Of a DNA stretch of 64,000 bases, positions 20,946-31,592 are shown in pieces. How positions within the stretch are numbered: the stretch's first letter is position 1; each line of letters opens with the position of its first letter. The position numbers and the translations under genes are program-made. The stretch comes from Rahnella sikkimica (GTDB taxonomy: Bacteria; Pseudomonadota; Gammaproteobacteria; Enterobacterales; Enterobacteriaceae). Location of the stretch: the NCBI RefSeq assembly GCF_002951615.1, contig NZ_CP019062.1, positions 3,844,001 to 3,908,000 on the forward strand. The letters run 5' to 3'. Under the pieces are notes generated by a model, which saw only the letters and a list, made by a program, of their open reading frames with translations, did no database searches and had not been told where the DNA came from.

Positions 20946-22142
20946 TTAAAACTGCTGATCGTTATTGAGCGTCAGCATCAGCCCTTCACGGCGCATCTCC
21001 GCCGCTTCAGCCGGTTTATGCAGTTTATCCAGCGCATCGGCCAGCCACGCATAATCATAGGCATCAGGACGCTGTTTCAACGCTTCACGGAAAGCCTCGC
21101 TCGCTTTCAGCCATTCGCCATGCTTCATCAGCAACTGCCCCAGCGTACTGCTCAGCAGCGGCGATGGACCGTTTTGTTTGATGAGCTGATACAGCGTTTT
21201 TTCCAGTTGCTCCGGATTACCGGAACGCAGCTTAGGCATCAGCGCGACCAGACGGTCGTCATACTGGCGTTTCAGGCCGTCGAGAATCACTTCCTGCGCC
21301 AGATCCTGATCGTTGCATTCAATCAGGTGTTTCGCCATCTCGACCTGCAATGCCACTTCATGACGGGTCTTGCGGTTCTGATCTTTCCACCAGCGCTTGA
21401 GGCCGTCGCTGCCTTCTTCTGCCATCAGCTGGTTCATCATGCCGATATACGCCTGTTCCTGAAGAACGCGAATCTCGTCGTCGGTATGAATTTCCGCTTT
21501 CGCCATAGACGGCAGAATTTCCAGCAGCGAACCGTACGCACCGGTGCGCAGATAAGCCTGTTCCGCCAGACGTAAAATTTCCGGATGGCGTGGCGACTGC
21601 CCCAGCAACCGGTCAACGCCGTGGCGCGCAGCATGAATTTCGCCCTGTGCCAGTTGGATCCGGACACGGGTGATATCCACCGGCATCTGGTCGGTATCGG
21701 CAATTTCTGCCGCACGTTCAAGATACTGATTCGTGCGGATAGCATCACCACGCTGTTGCGCTGCTTCGGCGGCAAGCAGGTAATTCACCACCGGCTGATC
21801 GGCGTGATCGGCATTGCGGGCCAGCAATTTTTCCATCTGACGATGATCGCCTTCCGCCAGTTTCAGCATGGCGGCTTTGGTCTGCTTACGCGCTTTGGAG
21901 CTTTTACGTCCCGCAAACCAGCCGCGTGTCCGTGCGCCAGTGCGCAGAACGCGGCGAAGGATCCACTCGATGAAAAACAGCACCAGAATCAGGACGATCA
22001 GCATGATGACCAGACCGGTGACGCTGGTTTCAATGTTGTAATTGTCCGTCTGAATAAGGACATAGCCCTGATGGCCGGCCAGTATCGGGCCGACGATGAT
22101 CCCGGCAAACACAATCAGGAACAGCACGAAAACTCGTAACAT
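20946..22142 (-). CDS. hemY: Heme biosynthesis-associated membrane protein HemY
   Basis: The 398-residue protein has two N-terminal hydrophobic segments (about residues 1-20 and 40-62) and then a long helical TPR-like region, ending with YDYAWLADALDKLHKPAEAAEMRREGL. This is the E. coli HemY family. Despite the name it is unrelated to Bacillus protoporphyrinogen oxidase, and its exact role in heme synthesis is unresolved. It is the last gene of the hemCDXY operon, three bases downstream of hemX, and converges on glmZ. Confidence 0.93.
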   Translation of the reverse strand: MLRVFVLFLIVFAGIIVGPILAGHQGYVLIQTDNYNIETSVTGLVIMLIVLILVLFFIEWILRRVLRTGARTRGWFAGRKSSKARKQTKAAMLKLAEGDHRQMEKLLARNADHADQPVVNYLLAAEAAQQRGDAIRTNQYLERAAEIADTDQMPVDITRVRIQLAQGEIHAARHGVDRLLGQSPRHPEILRLAEQAYLRTGAYGSLLEILPSMAKAEIHTDDEIRVLQEQAYIGMMNQLMAEEGSDGLKRWWKDQNRKTRHEVALQVEMAKHLIECNDQDLAQEVILDGLKRQYDDRLVALMPKLRSGNPEQLEKTLYQLIKQNGPSPLLSSTLGQLLMKHGEWLKASEAFREALKQRPDAYDYAWLADALDKLHKPAEAAEMRREGLMLTLNNDQQF

Positions 22143-22145
22143 GCG

Positions 22146-23297
22146 TTATTCCCCCTGTGTGGCGGCGGCGGGCTGCTGAAGCAGGTTACGCACGCGGGTC
22201 TGCATCAGTTTTTCCAGCATCGGCTGGCTTTTCAGCTCATCCGGCACATCCATCGAAACGGATTGCTGGCTGAGATTATCCAGTTCCTCAAGGAAAGCTT
22301 TGGTCGACGGGTCTGACGTATCAAAGTAGGCTCGAACCCAGGTCGATACGCTTTCCAGTGACTGTTTATAGACTTCATCCTGATGGCGCGGAACGGCTTG
22401 CGCGGCAATCAGCAGGCGCGAGCGGATATTTTCCCGCAGATACACATCCTGATTGGGTGCCAGCAGCGGTTCTGCGCTGGTATCACGACGGCGAATGGTG
22501 ATGAAGTCATCCATAAAGTTGTGCCAGCTTTTGGTCAGGTTCTGACGCCATTCGGCCAGTGAACCGGACAAACTGGAGCCGTCGCTGTCCATCGGTGAAT
22601 CGTCGGTGTCATTGTCTGCCAGACGCAGGTTATCCACCTGATTCGACAGCTGATTCAGCTTGAGAATGATGCCGTCGAAATCGACCTGAGCCACAGCGGA
22701 CAAACTGCCAACGTCTTCGTTCAGCGCGCGACGCACATCAATCAGGCTGGGATCGTTCATATCAGCCAGACTTGCATCAGCACTTTTCAGCAGCGCGGCA
22801 GCGGTCGTGACATCCTGATCGCTCCAGAGTTTACGGCCCGCCAGTTTCACCAGATAGTCGGCCTGCGCCAGCAACCAGGTTTTGGCATCGCTGCCGGAAA
22901 TGCTGGCCACTTTGTCCTGCAATTCGTTCAGCTGACGACCAAATGATGCCTGCTGACGATCGGCGTCCTGCCGGGTTTTGTCCTGCTGAGCGAGCAGGGC
23001 AGCAATTTGCTGTTTATCCTGTTGCTGGGTTTTTTGCAGGGCATCGAGTTGTTCAGAAAGCGCTTCGTCAGAAGCCGCCTGAGCCAGCGATTGCTGATGT
23101 CCGTGGTAATAAAGACCTGCGCCAAGCGCAATCACTAAGACAATCGCGATAGCGCCTAACACCGGCGCGGTACGCTGTTTTTTACGCAACGATTTCAGCT
23201 CCTGGTCGCGGCCGGAGGCGTCTGGCTGGGGGCTCTCAACCGCGCCGGAGATCATCACTTCATCATCCGCAGCGGAAGGATTTTTTTGTTCCGTCAT
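22146..23297 (-). CDS. hemX: HemX family protein of the heme operon
   Basis: The 383-residue protein has a charged cytoplasmic N terminus (about 1-40) rich in Ser, Pro and Asp. A single membrane helix follows ([21 protein letters not shown], about 46-66), then a Gln-rich coiled coil (about 75-135) and a periplasmic helical domain. It is often annotated as uroporphyrinogen methyltransferase, but no methyltransferase motif is visible. The family is a conserved partner of the hem operon of uncertain function. Confidence 0.92.
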   Translation of the reverse strand: MTEQKNPSAADDEVMISGAVESPQPDASGRDQELKSLRKKQRTAPVLGAIAIVLVIALGAGLYYHGHQQSLAQAASDEALSEQLDALQKTQQQDKQQIAALLAQQDKTRQDADRQQASFGRQLNELQDKVASISGSDAKTWLLAQADYLVKLAGRKLWSDQDVTTAAALLKSADASLADMNDPSLIDVRRALNEDVGSLSAVAQVDFDGIILKLNQLSNQVDNLRLADNDTDDSPMDSDGSSLSGSLAEWRQNLTKSWHNFMDDFITIRRRDTSAEPLLAPNQDVYLRENIRSRLLIAAQAVPRHQDEVYKQSLESVSTWVRAYFDTSDPSTKAFLEELDNLSQQSVSMDVPDELKSQPMLEKLMQTRVRNLLQQPAAATQGE

Positions 23298-23310
23298 TTT
23301 GGCACATCCC

Positions 23311-24060
23311 TTAGTCAGGTAGTTGTAATGCGCGGATCAGCGCATCATTATCTGCATTATCGGCAACCCGAATGGCGCTCCAGCCAAGCTGGCGGGCAAG
23401 GGTTGCCAAACGTTCGCTGACCACCACCAGATTACAGCGCAGTAACCATGAGTTTCGGTAGTAATCAGGAACTAACTGGTACAGCTGTTGCAGCATTTCT
23501 CCGCTGGTGACCACCAGCGTGTCAATTCCGGCGCGTTGCCATTTGGCACTTTGCTCACTGGCATCGTAATGAATCGGGCTGCGCTGGTAACATTCGCAGT
23601 ACGTCACGTCGACGCCGCGTTCAGTCAGTGTTTCCGCCAGCAATTCACGCCCGCCGTTGCCGCGCAATATCAGTGCTTTTTTGCCTTCAAGGCGGCGCAA
23701 CGCCGGAAGATTGAGCAGCATTTCACTGGTTTCACCGTCCTGCGGATAAAGAACTGGCAGGCTGCTAACCCGGTGAAACAGCAGACCGGTGGTTCGGCCA
23801 ATCGCGTAATAATTAAGGTTGCCCGGCCAGCGAACCGCGGCCTGACGTAATGCGCGATCGGCGTAATTTACGGCATGTTGTGAGAGTACAAACACCAGAT
23901 CCTGCTGATTTAATGAGGATAGCAGGTTCGGCAGCATTGCGAGCTGGTTCCCCGGTGCAAATTCAATCAGCGGGAAATGGAAGGCCACCCGGCCTAAAGT
24001 GCGCAACCGGCTGACCAGTGCTTCTCCTCCCGGAGAGGGGCGGGTGACCAGAATGGTCAT
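23311..24060 (-). CDS. hemD: Uroporphyrinogen-III synthase
   Basis: HemD cyclises hydroxymethylbilane to uroporphyrinogen III with inversion of ring D. The 249-residue length is close to E. coli (246). The N terminus [23 protein letters not shown] and the later [15 protein letters not shown] segment are typical of this rapidly diverging family. It overlaps the hemC stop by four bases and is followed by hemX, the canonical order. Confidence 0.95.
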   Translation of the reverse strand: MTILVTRPSPGGEALVSRLRTLGRVAFHFPLIEFAPGNQLAMLPNLLSSLNQQDLVFVLSQHAVNYADRALRQAAVRWPGNLNYYAIGRTTGLLFHRVSSLPVLYPQDGETSEMLLNLPALRRLEGKKALILRGNGGRELLAETLTERGVDVTYCECYQRSPIHYDASEQSAKWQRAGIDTLVVTSGEMLQQLYQLVPDYYRNSWLLRCNLVVVSERLATLARQLGWSAIRVADNADNDALIRALQLPD

Positions 24061-24998
24061 TTTGGGGGATTTCCCTGGTAGACCGCATGCAGAATTTCGC
24101 GGGCACCGTTGGCCAGCAGCTCTTCGGCCAGATCAATCCCCATGCTTTCGGCATTTTCAGCAGGGCCGCGGCGTTCACCGCACACCATCTGGCTGCCGTC
24201 CGGTGCGCCAACCAGCGCACGGAGCCAAAGTTCATTGCCTTCCAGTTCGGCATAACTGCCGATAGGCACCTGACATCCGCCTTCGAGACGCATATTCATC
24301 GCACGTTCGGCCTGCACGCGCAGCGTGGTTTCGCGGTGCGCAAGCGGCGCGAGTAAATCGCGGGTGAACGGGTCATCAAGGCGGCATTCGATACCGACAG
24401 CGCCTTGTCCGACGGCGGGCAGACATTCTTCCGGCGTCAGCGCGGCAGTGATTCTGTTCTCAAGACCCAAACGTTTCAGTCCGGCAACGGCCAGAATAAT
24501 GGCATCGTATTCGCCGTTATCGAGTTTGGATAAACGCGTGCCGACGTTGCCGCGCAAATCGCGGATTTGCAGGTCAGGACGTTTCTGACGCAACTGGCAC
24601 TGACGGCGCAGGCTGGATGTTCCGACGATGCTGCCGTGCGGTAAATCGTCCAGACTGGCGTAATGATTGGAGACGAAAGCATCGCGCGGGTCTTCACGTT
24701 CGCAAATAGTGACCAGACCGAGACCTTCGGGGAACTCAACCGGCACATCTTTCATGGAATGCACGGCGATATCTGCGCGTCCATCCAGCATGGCCAGTTC
24801 AAGCTCTTTAACGAATAAACCCTTGCCGCCTACTTTGGCCAGAGGGGTATCTAAAATGATATCTCCCTTAGTCACCATTGGGACCAGTTCCACCTGTAAA
24901 CCGGGGTGACAGGCCATCAGCCGGGTTTGAACATATTGTGCCTGCCACAAAGCCAGCGGGCTCTGGCGGGTGGCAATTCGAATGATTTTGTCTAACAT
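24057..24998 (-). CDS. hemC: Porphobilinogen deaminase (hydroxymethylbilane synthase)
   Basis: HemC polymerises four porphobilinogens to hydroxymethylbilane. The 313-residue protein shows [15 protein letters not shown], the substrate-binding Arg residues of [12 protein letters not shown] (127-138), and C242 in [11 protein letters not shown], the residue that carries the dipyrromethane cofactor. It is divergent from cyaA as in E. coli and is the first gene of the minus-strand hem operon. Confidence 0.97.
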   Translation of the reverse strand: MLDKIIRIATRQSPLALWQAQYVQTRLMACHPGLQVELVPMVTKGDIILDTPLAKVGGKGLFVKELELAMLDGRADIAVHSMKDVPVEFPEGLGLVTICEREDPRDAFVSNHYASLDDLPHGSIVGTSSLRRQCQLRQKRPDLQIRDLRGNVGTRLSKLDNGEYDAIILAVAGLKRLGLENRITAALTPEECLPAVGQGAVGIECRLDDPFTRDLLAPLAHRETTLRVQAERAMNMRLEGGCQVPIGSYAELEGNELWLRALVGAPDGSQMVCGERRGPAENAESMGIDLAEELLANGAREILHAVYQGNPPK

Positions 24999-25328
24999 AT
25001 TTGTTACCGTTTAACTGTCTCTGCGACCATCCTACCACTGACAATAGAAAGCTGTCAGCGTAAGAAGGCATTCGCAAAAGAGGGTTAACGATGATGAAGG
25101 TCATTTGTTCCAATACGGGACAGGCGGTAAAATCCAGAGAAGCGGAAGAGTAATTGTGGTGCGTTACTTTCTTTACGGTCAATCAGCAAGGTGTTAAATT
25201 GATCACGTTTCCAGCAATTATTCGTCAACTATTTGCACAATCGCGGTTGTTCAAAGCATAAGCATCACCATAAATGACGGATGTGGAACGGGGTTATTTC
25301 CAGACACTGTATAATCAGGCGAAACGTC
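24999..25328. promoter_or_regulatory. hemC-cyaA divergent intergenic region
   Basis: This region carries the promoters of both hemC (leftward) and cyaA (rightward). Only the CRP site listed separately is recognisable with confidence. A short ORF of about 20 codons near 25091 has no recognisable similarity and is not called. Confidence 0.6.
25190..25211. promoter_or_regulatory. CRP site in the cyaA promoter
   Basis: GGTGTTAAATTGATCACGTT matches the known CRP-cAMP site over the E. coli cya P2 promoter, with half-sites GTGTTA and GATCAC. It fits feedback repression of cyaA by CRP-cAMP. Confidence 0.75.
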
Positions 25329-27887
25329 TTGTACCTCTACATCGAGACATTGAAGCAAAGATTGGATGCGATCAACCAGTTACGCGTCGATCGCGCACTG
25401 GCAGCAATGGGCCCTGCGTTTCAGCAGGTCTATCAACTGCTTCCTGTCTTTCTACATCAACATCACCCTCTGATGCCGGGATACCTTGAAGGTAAGGTTC
25501 CATACGGTATCTGCATTTTCACGCCTGATGAATCCCAAAACACCTACCTCAATGACCTCGAAGATAAATGGGGCAGCGCGCTCGAACCTCTGGCGAAAGG
25601 CGAATTGCCGATCACCGGCGTGTATTCGATGGGCAGCACTTCATCTATTGGTCAAAGCCAAAGCTCGGATCTCGATATCTGGGTATGCCATCAGTCCTGG
25701 CTCGATAACGAAGAACGCAACCGCTTACAGCAAAAATGCAGCCTGTTAGAAAAATGGGCCGCGTCGCTGGGCGTGGAAGTCAGCTTCTTCCTGATTGATG
25801 AAAACCGCTTCCGCCACAACGAAAGCGGCAGTCTGGGCGGTGAAGACTGCGGTTCAACGCAGCATATTTTATTGCTCGATGAATTCTACCGGACGGCAGT
25901 TCGTCTGGCCGGTAAACGTATTCTCTGGAATATGGTGCCGGGCGAAGAAGAAGGGCATTACGATGAATATGTCCTCTCGTTATATTCACAGGGCGCGCTG
26001 ACACCTAACGAATGGCTGGATCTCGGTGGCCTGAGTACGCTGTCTGCGGAAGAGTATTTCGGCGCGAGCCTCTGGCAACTCTATAAAAGTATTGATTCGC
26101 CGTATAAAGCTGTTTTGAAAACATTGCTGCTTGAAGCCTATTCGTGGGAATACCCGAAAACACAATTGCTGGCGATGGATATCAAACAGCGCCTGCATCA
26201 GGGTGAGATCGTCTGCTTCGGCCTTGATTCCTATTGTATGATGCTCGACCGCGTGACCCGTTATCTCACTCAGATTGAAGATTTCACCCGCCTTGATTTA
26301 GTCCGCCGCTGTTTCTACTTAAAAGTCTGCGAAAAACTGTCCCGCGCCCGCGCGTCGGTGGGCTGGCGTCGTGAAATTCTCAGCCAGCTGGTGGCGGAAT
26401 GGGGTTGGGATGAAGAGCGTCTGGCTATCCTGGATAACCGGGCGAACTGGAAAATCGAGCGCGTGCGCGAAGCACATAACGAACTGCTCGATGCCATGAT
26501 GCAAAGCTATCGCAACCTGATTCGCTTTGCCCGTCGCAACAATTTAAGCGTCAGCGCCAGCCCGCAGGATATCGGCGTGCTGACCCGTAAGTTGTACGCC
26601 GCATTCGAAGCGCTGCCGGGCAAAGTCACGCTGGTGAATCCGCAGATTTCACCTGACTTGTCAGAAAACGATCTCACCTTTATCCATGTGCCGATTGGCC
26701 GCGCGAACCGCACCGGCTGGTATCTGTATAACCAGTCACCGTCGATGGAATCCATCGTCAGCCATCAGCCGCTGGAATATAACCGGTACCTGAATAAACT
26801 GGTGGCGTGGGCGTATTTCAATGGCCTGCTGACGTCCACCACGCGCCTGCATATTAAAAGTGGCGGCTTGTGTGATATCGCCAAACTGCGCGAACTGGTG
26901 GCGGATGTGTCCCACAGTTTCTCGCTGCGTTTACCGGCTCCGACGCCAAAAGCGTTGTACAGCCCGTGTGAAATCCGTCATCTGGCGATTATCGTCAATC
27001 TCGAACACGATCCCACCGCCGCTTTCCGCAATCAGGTCGTGCATTTTGATTTCCGTAAACTGGACGTTTTCAGCTTTGGCCAGAATCAGGAATGCATGGT
27101 AGGCAGCATTGATTTGCTTTACCGCAACTCGTGGAATGAAGTGCGTACGTTGCATTTCAGCGGCGAGCAGGCGGTACTGGAAGCACTGAAAACCATTCTG
27201 GGCAAAATGCATCAGGACGCCGCGCCGCCGGAATCGGTGGAAGTGTTCTGCTATAGCCAGCATTTACGCGGGCTTATCCGCACGCGTATTCAGCAACTGG
27301 TATCGGAATGCATTGAGCTGCGCCTCTCGAGTAAACGCCTGGAACCTGGTCGTTTCAAAGCGGTACGTGTTTCCGGCCAGACCTGGGGATTGTTCTTCGA
27401 GCGTTTGAGCGTTTCCGTGCAGAAACTCGAAAATGCTGTCGAGTTTTACGGGGCTATTTCCAATAACAAACTGCACGGTTTGTCGGTCAAATTGCAGACC
27501 GATCAGGCGCATCTGCCGGCGGTCATTGACGGCTATGCGAGTGAAGGGATTATTCAGTTCTTCTTCGAAGACAGCGCCGACGATATTGGCTTTAACATCT
27601 ATATTCTTGATGAATCGAACCGCGTCGAGGTGTATCACCACTGCGAAGGCAGTAAAGAAGATCTGGTGCGCGACGTCAGCCGCTTCTATTCGTCTTCACA
27701 CGACCGCTTCACCTACGGCTCAAGCTTCATCAACTTCAACCTGCCGCAGTTCTATCAGATTGTGACGCTTGATGATCGTATCCAGGTGATTCCATTTCGC
27801 AGCAACGCATTATCTGCCCCCTGCGCCGTTATCCCGGAAAGTGAAGCGGAACCCTCCCGCCTGAAACAGCAATTCCAGCTGCATTAG
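25329..27887 (+). CDS. cyaA: Adenylate cyclase, class I
   Basis: CyaA makes cAMP from ATP, and its output feeds CRP. The start is taken as TTG 25329 because the protein then begins [19 protein letters not shown], exactly as in E. coli, where the inefficient TTG start is documented. This gives 852 residues (848 in E. coli). The N-terminal catalytic half contains [19 protein letters not shown], with D114 and D116 of the nucleotidyltransferase-type active site. The C-terminal half is the regulatory region that responds to enzyme IIA-Glc. No cyaY gene follows it. Confidence 0.96.
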   Translation: MYLYIETLKQRLDAINQLRVDRALAAMGPAFQQVYQLLPVFLHQHHPLMPGYLEGKVPYGICIFTPDESQNTYLNDLEDKWGSALEPLAKGELPITGVYSMGSTSSIGQSQSSDLDIWVCHQSWLDNEERNRLQQKCSLLEKWAASLGVEVSFFLIDENRFRHNESGSLGGEDCGSTQHILLLDEFYRTAVRLAGKRILWNMVPGEEEGHYDEYVLSLYSQGALTPNEWLDLGGLSTLSAEEYFGASLWQLYKSIDSPYKAVLKTLLLEAYSWEYPKTQLLAMDIKQRLHQGEIVCFGLDSYCMMLDRVTRYLTQIEDFTRLDLVRRCFYLKVCEKLSRARASVGWRREILSQLVAEWGWDEERLAILDNRANWKIERVREAHNELLDAMMQSYRNLIRFARRNNLSVSASPQDIGVLTRKLYAAFEALPGKVTLVNPQISPDLSENDLTFIHVPIGRANRTGWYLYNQSPSMESIVSHQPLEYNRYLNKLVAWAYFNGLLTSTTRLHIKSGGLCDIAKLRELVADVSHSFSLRLPAPTPKALYSPCEIRHLAIIVNLEHDPTAAFRNQVVHFDFRKLDVFSFGQNQECMVGSIDLLYRNSWNEVRTLHFSGEQAVLEALKTILGKMHQDAAPPESVEVFCYSQHLRGLIRTRIQQLVSECIELRLSSKRLEPGRFKAVRVSGQTWGLFFERLSVSVQKLENAVEFYGAISNNKLHGLSVKLQTDQAHLPAVIDGYASEGIIQFFFEDSADDIGFNIYILDESNRVEVYHHCEGSKEDLVRDVSRFYSSSHDRFTYGSSFINFNLPQFYQIVTLDDRIQVIPFRSNALSAPCAVIPESEAEPSRLKQQFQLH

Positions 27888-28045
27888 AAAAAGTGTTCCT
27901 CTGGCGGACACGCGGCAGAATATCTGGCTTTCTTTCCCTTTCAATCACAAAAATGTGCCTGCGGGTTTTATCGATTCCTGTTGCTTTTCATGATCCACCT
28001 GCGATGATAGAGAGCTTGGTCGCATGAATTACAGGCATTCATAAA

Positions 28046-28249
28046 ATGAAAAACGTTTTACGCTGGTCTCTGGCCGCGACGATATTATTTGCTCTCTCCG
28101 GTTGCGGACTGAAAGGGCCGCTGTATTTCCCACCACCGGAAAAAGCCACAAAACAAAAAACCAGCAATGTACCGGGTACTGCTAACGACGGTTCTTCACA
28201 GCAGAAAGGCGTTTCACCCGAAGATCTCACGACGAACACCAGAGATTAA
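28046..28249 (+). CDS. lptM: LPS-assembly-associated lipoprotein LptM (YifL)
   Basis: The 67-residue precursor has a lipoprotein signal ending in the lipobox LSGC at residues 17-20, then the conserved GLKGPLYFPP after the lipidated cysteine, and a low-complexity polar tail. In E. coli LptM (formerly YifL) binds the LptDE translocon and helps its oxidative maturation. It sits between cyaA and dapF as in E. coli, but here it directly follows cyaA. Confidence 0.9.
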   Translation: MKNVLRWSLAATILFALSGCGLKGPLYFPPPEKATKQKTSNVPGTANDGSSQQKGVSPEDLTTNTRD

Positions 28250-28269
28250 TCGACACGTTGTGTCGGCGT

Positions 28270-28289
28270 ACCGGCTGATGTCTGCCGGT
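28270..28289. other. Short hairpin between lptM and dapF
   Basis: ACCGGC pairs with GCCGGT around an eight-base loop. There is no T run, so it is unlikely to be a full terminator. Confidence 0.35.
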
Positions 28290-28346
28290 TCGTATCATGA
28301 AGGGATCATCGCGACTCGATTTGACCAGCGGTAAACGGAGTCAGTT

Positions 28347-29171
28347 ATGCAGTTCTCCAAAATGCACGGCCTGGGCAACGATTTTATGGTCGTTGACGCC
28401 GTCACTCAAAATGTCTATTTCTCTCCTGAGTTGATCCGTCGTTTATCCGATCGTCACCGTGGCGTGGGTTTTGACCAGCTGCTGGTGGTAGAGCCTCCTT
28501 ACGATCCTGAACTGGACTTCCATTACCGTATTTTCAACGCCGATGGCAGCGAAGTGGCGCAATGTGGTAACGGTGCACGTTGTTTTGCCCGTTTTGTCCG
28601 CATTAAAGGTCTGACGAACAAACGCGACATTCGCGTCAGTACGCAGACGGGCCGTATGACGCTGACCGTCACGGAAGATGAAGAAGTTCAGGTTAATATG
28701 GGCGAGCCGGTTTTCGAACCGCAGCAGGTTCCGTTCCGTGCAGCAAAACCGGAAAAGACCTATATTCTGCGTGCGGAAGAGCGCACAGTATTTTGCGGTG
28801 TTGTATCGATGGGAAATCCGCACTGCGTATTGCAGGTTGAGGATGTTCTGACGGCAGAAGTCGAAATTCTCGGCCCGGTGCTGGAAAGCCACGAGCGTTT
28901 TCCTGAGCGGGTGAACGTCGGGTTTATGCAGATTATCAGCCCGGAAAGCGTCAAACTGCGCGTGTACGAGCGTGGCGCGGGCGAAACTCAGGCGTGCGGA
29001 AGCGGTGCCTGTGCGGCGGTTGCCGTCGGCATTCAGCAAGGTTTACTTGCAGAAGAAGTTCAGGTGGAACTGCCGGGAGGCAGCCTCGATATTCGCTGGA
29101 AAGGGCCGGGTCATCCGCTGTATATGACCGGACCTGCCACTCATGTTTACGACGGATTTATTCATCTATGA
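28347..29171 (+). CDS. dapF: Diaminopimelate epimerase
   Basis: DapF converts LL- to meso-diaminopimelate for lysine and peptidoglycan synthesis. The 274-residue protein starts [18 protein letters not shown]. It has the first catalytic cysteine C73 in AQCGNGARC and the second in [11 protein letters not shown] near residue 217, the two-base racemase pair. Its stop overlaps the yigA ATG (ATGA), so yigA and xerC are probably translated from the same message. Confidence 0.97.
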   Translation: MQFSKMHGLGNDFMVVDAVTQNVYFSPELIRRLSDRHRGVGFDQLLVVEPPYDPELDFHYRIFNADGSEVAQCGNGARCFARFVRIKGLTNKRDIRVSTQTGRMTLTVTEDEEVQVNMGEPVFEPQQVPFRAAKPEKTYILRAEERTVFCGVVSMGNPHCVLQVEDVLTAEVEILGPVLESHERFPERVNVGFMQIISPESVKLRVYERGAGETQACGSGACAAVAVGIQQGLLAEEVQVELPGGSLDIRWKGPGHPLYMTGPATHVYDGFIHL

Positions 29172-29872
29172 ACAATCTTGATGACCAGATTGAACCGGTG
29201 ATTGCGCTCGACGACGACAGCGTCATGCAATATCTGCTGCAAAACCCGGACTTCTTTATCCGCAATGCCCGCAGTGTTGAACAGATGCACGTTCCGCACC
29301 CGGTGAAAGGCAGCACTTCGCTGGTGGAGTGGCAGCTCGGACGTCAGCGTCATCAGATTGCTCAGCTTGAAGAAGAAATTACGTTGCTGATGGAACAGGC
29401 GTCGATCAACGAATCGTTGTTCGGACGCATGATCGAACTTCAGGCCACGCTGGCCGCCGCCAGCAGTTTGCAGGATATGCTCAACCGCCTGCAACGCTGG
29501 GCGCGCAGTCTGGGGCTGGCCGGTGCGAACGTCCGTCTGTTCAGCGAAGGCTGGCGCATCGGTGCACCGTCTGATTTCACCCATCTTGCCGTCAGCCGCA
29601 GTGCTTTTGAATCCATGCGCATTCAGCGTCTGGGCGAAACCCCGCATTATCTTGGTGGCCTGAACGGCCCGGAACTCTTATTACTGTTGCCCCAGGCCAA
29701 AGCCGTCGGCTCCGTTGCCCTATCACTGATGGGCGAACAGGGTGAACTGGGCGTGCTGATTTTCAGCAGCCGCGACCCGCAGCACTACCAGTCAGGAATG
29801 GGCACCGTATTACTCGACCAGTTGGCCAAAATGTTACCCGGCCTGCTGGAACGCTGGATTGAACGGGTATGA
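29168..29872 (+). CDS. yigA: DUF484 family protein (YigA)
   Basis: The 234-residue protein begins [19 protein letters not shown] and contains [21 protein letters not shown] followed by a helical stretch (about 55-95). The second half resembles a GAF-like domain ending [16 protein letters not shown]. It matches E. coli YigA (235 residues), the DUF484 protein always found between dapF and xerC; its function is unknown. The ATG at 29168 is chosen because it overlaps the dapF stop and matches the family N terminus. The stop overlaps the xerC start by four bases. Confidence 0.92.
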   Translation: MNNLDDQIEPVIALDDDSVMQYLLQNPDFFIRNARSVEQMHVPHPVKGSTSLVEWQLGRQRHQIAQLEEEITLLMEQASINESLFGRMIELQATLAAASSLQDMLNRLQRWARSLGLAGANVRLFSEGWRIGAPSDFTHLAVSRSAFESMRIQRLGETPHYLGGLNGPELLLLLPQAKAVGSVALSLMGEQGELGVLIFSSRDPQHYQSGMGTVLLDQLAKMLPGLLERWIERV

Positions 29873-30780
29873 ACCCGTCTGAATCGCCTCTGTATCCCGC
29901 AGTCGGGGCGTTTCTGCGTTACATAAAAGTGCAGCGCCAACTGAGTCCACTCACCTGCGAAAGCTACGAGCGTCAGCTAGAAATATTGATTAGCATGTCG
30001 GATGAAATTGGTATTTCCGACTGGGAGCAATTGGATGCACCCAAGGTTCGTATGCTATTAGTTCGGAGCAAGCGCGCAGGTTTGGGTGAGTCTAGCCGCG
30101 CATTACGCATGTCCGCATTGCGTTCGTTCCTTGACTGGCAGGTAAGTCAGGGAAATCGAATGGCAAATCCAGCGAAAGGAATTTCGACCCCACGAACATC
30201 TAAACATTTGCCACAAAACCTTGATGTAGACGAAGTTGATAAGCTGCTAGACATTGATTCCAAGGATCCACTTGCTGTGCGCGACCGGGCAATGTTGGAA
30301 ACCATGTATGGAGCAGGTCTTCGTGTTTCTGAGTTGGTAGGCATAAATATCAGGCATGTTGATATGGTTACTGGTGAGGTTTGGGTCGTTGGGAAAGGAA
30401 GCAAGGAACGCCGATTGCCTCTTGGTCGTACTGCACTTACATGGTTAGAAAAATGGCTTGTTTTCCGTGCGGATCTTTCCTGTGAAGATGATGCGTTGTT
30501 TATATCCAATAAGGGCAAACGTATTTCCGTGAGGAACGTGCAAAAACGTTTTGCCGAATGGGGTCTTAAACAAGGAGTGAGTAGTCATATTCATCCTCAT
30601 AAACTACGCCATTCATTTGCAACTCATTTGCTTGAATCTAGTGGTGATTTAAGGGGAGTACAGGAACTTTTAGGCCACTCGAGTATGTCCACCACGCAAA
30701 TCTATACCCACCTCGACTTTCAACATCTGGCGACGGTTTACGACGCCGCGCATCCCCGCGCAAAACGAGGAAAATCCTGA
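29869..30780 (+). CDS. xerC: Site-specific tyrosine recombinase XerC
   Basis: With XerD, XerC resolves chromosome dimers at dif. The 303-residue protein has the complete catalytic set: R152 (GAGLRVSE), K176 ([10 protein letters not shown]), H244 and R247 (HPHKLRHSF), H270 ([11 protein letters not shown]) and the nucleophile Y279 (IYTHLDF). The N-terminal core-binding domain covers about residues 8-95. The gene overlaps yigA and yigB at its ends. Its interior is notably AT-richer (188 of 420 bases G or C at 30241-30660 by hand count) than its flanks and uses more rare codons, suggesting allelic replacement of the middle of the gene. Confidence 0.96.
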   Translation: MNPSESPLYPAVGAFLRYIKVQRQLSPLTCESYERQLEILISMSDEIGISDWEQLDAPKVRMLLVRSKRAGLGESSRALRMSALRSFLDWQVSQGNRMANPAKGISTPRTSKHLPQNLDVDEVDKLLDIDSKDPLAVRDRAMLETMYGAGLRVSELVGINIRHVDMVTGEVWVVGKGSKERRLPLGRTALTWLEKWLVFRADLSCEDDALFISNKGKRISVRNVQKRFAEWGLKQGVSSHIHPHKLRHSFATHLLESSGDLRGVQELLGHSSMSTTQIYTHLDFQHLATVYDAAHPRAKRGKS

Positions 30781-31496
30781 TGAAGTTCTATCGTCCGCTG
30801 AAACGCATTGAAGCGATCACTTTCGATTTAGACGACACGCTGTACGACAATTATGACGTCATCCGCCGTACCGATTCTGAAACGCTGAAATTTATTCAGG
30901 GTTATCATCCGGCGCTGGCGGATATGGCGCCGGGCGCTATCCGCGATATGCGTAACGAACTGCTGGCCGAAGACGCGGAGATTTATCACGATGTGACGGA
31001 GTGGCGTCGTCAGGCAGTGCATCTGGCCATGACACGGGCGGGTCTGAGTGAAGGCGATGCCAGTCAGGGCACGAAAGCCGCCATGGAAACCTTCGCTGTG
31101 TGGCGCAGCCGTATTTATGTTCCGCAGGAAAACCACGATGCGCTGGCGGCGCTGGCAGAACGCTGGCCTCTGGTGGCCATCACCAACGGTAACGCCGATC
31201 CGCACGCCTGCGGTCTGGCGCAGTATTTCCAGTTCACGTTGCGCGCCGGCGATCATGGCCGCGCCAAGCCTTATGCCGACATGTATAAAAAGGCGGCGAT
31301 GAAACTGGATTTGCCCCTGGAGCAAATTCTCCACGTGGGTGACGATCTGACCACCGACGTCGCCGGTTCCGTGCGTTGCGGCATGCAGTCGTGCTGGATT
31401 AATCTGCGCGAAGGTGACCTGATGCACATTCAGGATGCCCGTCTGTTACCGCATATTGAGATTTCGCAGTTGGCATCGCTGACAGCATTGCTATAA
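30780..31496 (+). CDS. yigB: HAD-family phosphatase YigB (5-amino-6-(5-phospho-D-ribitylamino)uracil/FMN phosphatase)
   Basis: The 238-residue protein has HAD motif [10 protein letters not shown] near residue 16-24, motif II VAITNGN, and motif [12 protein letters not shown], placing it in the HAD subfamily I. E. coli YigB dephosphorylates FMN and an intermediate of riboflavin synthesis. It starts one base before the end of the xerC stop (TGATG) and belongs to the dapF-yigA-xerC-yigB-uvrD string. Confidence 0.92.
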   Translation: MKFYRPLKRIEAITFDLDDTLYDNYDVIRRTDSETLKFIQGYHPALADMAPGAIRDMRNELLAEDAEIYHDVTEWRRQAVHLAMTRAGLSEGDASQGTKAAMETFAVWRSRIYVPQENHDALAALAERWPLVAITNGNADPHACGLAQYFQFTLRAGDHGRAKPYADMYKKAAMKLDLPLEQILHVGDDLTTDVAGSVRCGMQSCWINLREGDLMHIQDARLLPHIEISQLASLTALL

Positions 31497-31513
31497 TCCC
31501 TTCTTAAATTACT

Positions 31514-31529
31514 CTGTATAAATTCACAG
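31514..31529. promoter_or_regulatory. LexA box of uvrD
   Basis: CTGT-N8-ACAG is an exact match to the SOS-box core, with an AT-rich centre (ATAAATTC). It lies 64 bases before the uvrD start, as in E. coli, where LexA represses uvrD. Confidence 0.85.
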
Positions 31530-31592
31530 TAGAAAAGCGTTCACGGCGGTACTGACCCCGTGAATGTTTTCTCATCCTGACAAACGGTGCCT

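Noticed and set aside
29869..30780. XerC as a phage or integron integrase because of its low GC
   Set aside because: All residues align with the housekeeping XerC, the gene overlaps yigA and yigB by the usual few bases, and there is no attachment site or phage gene nearby.
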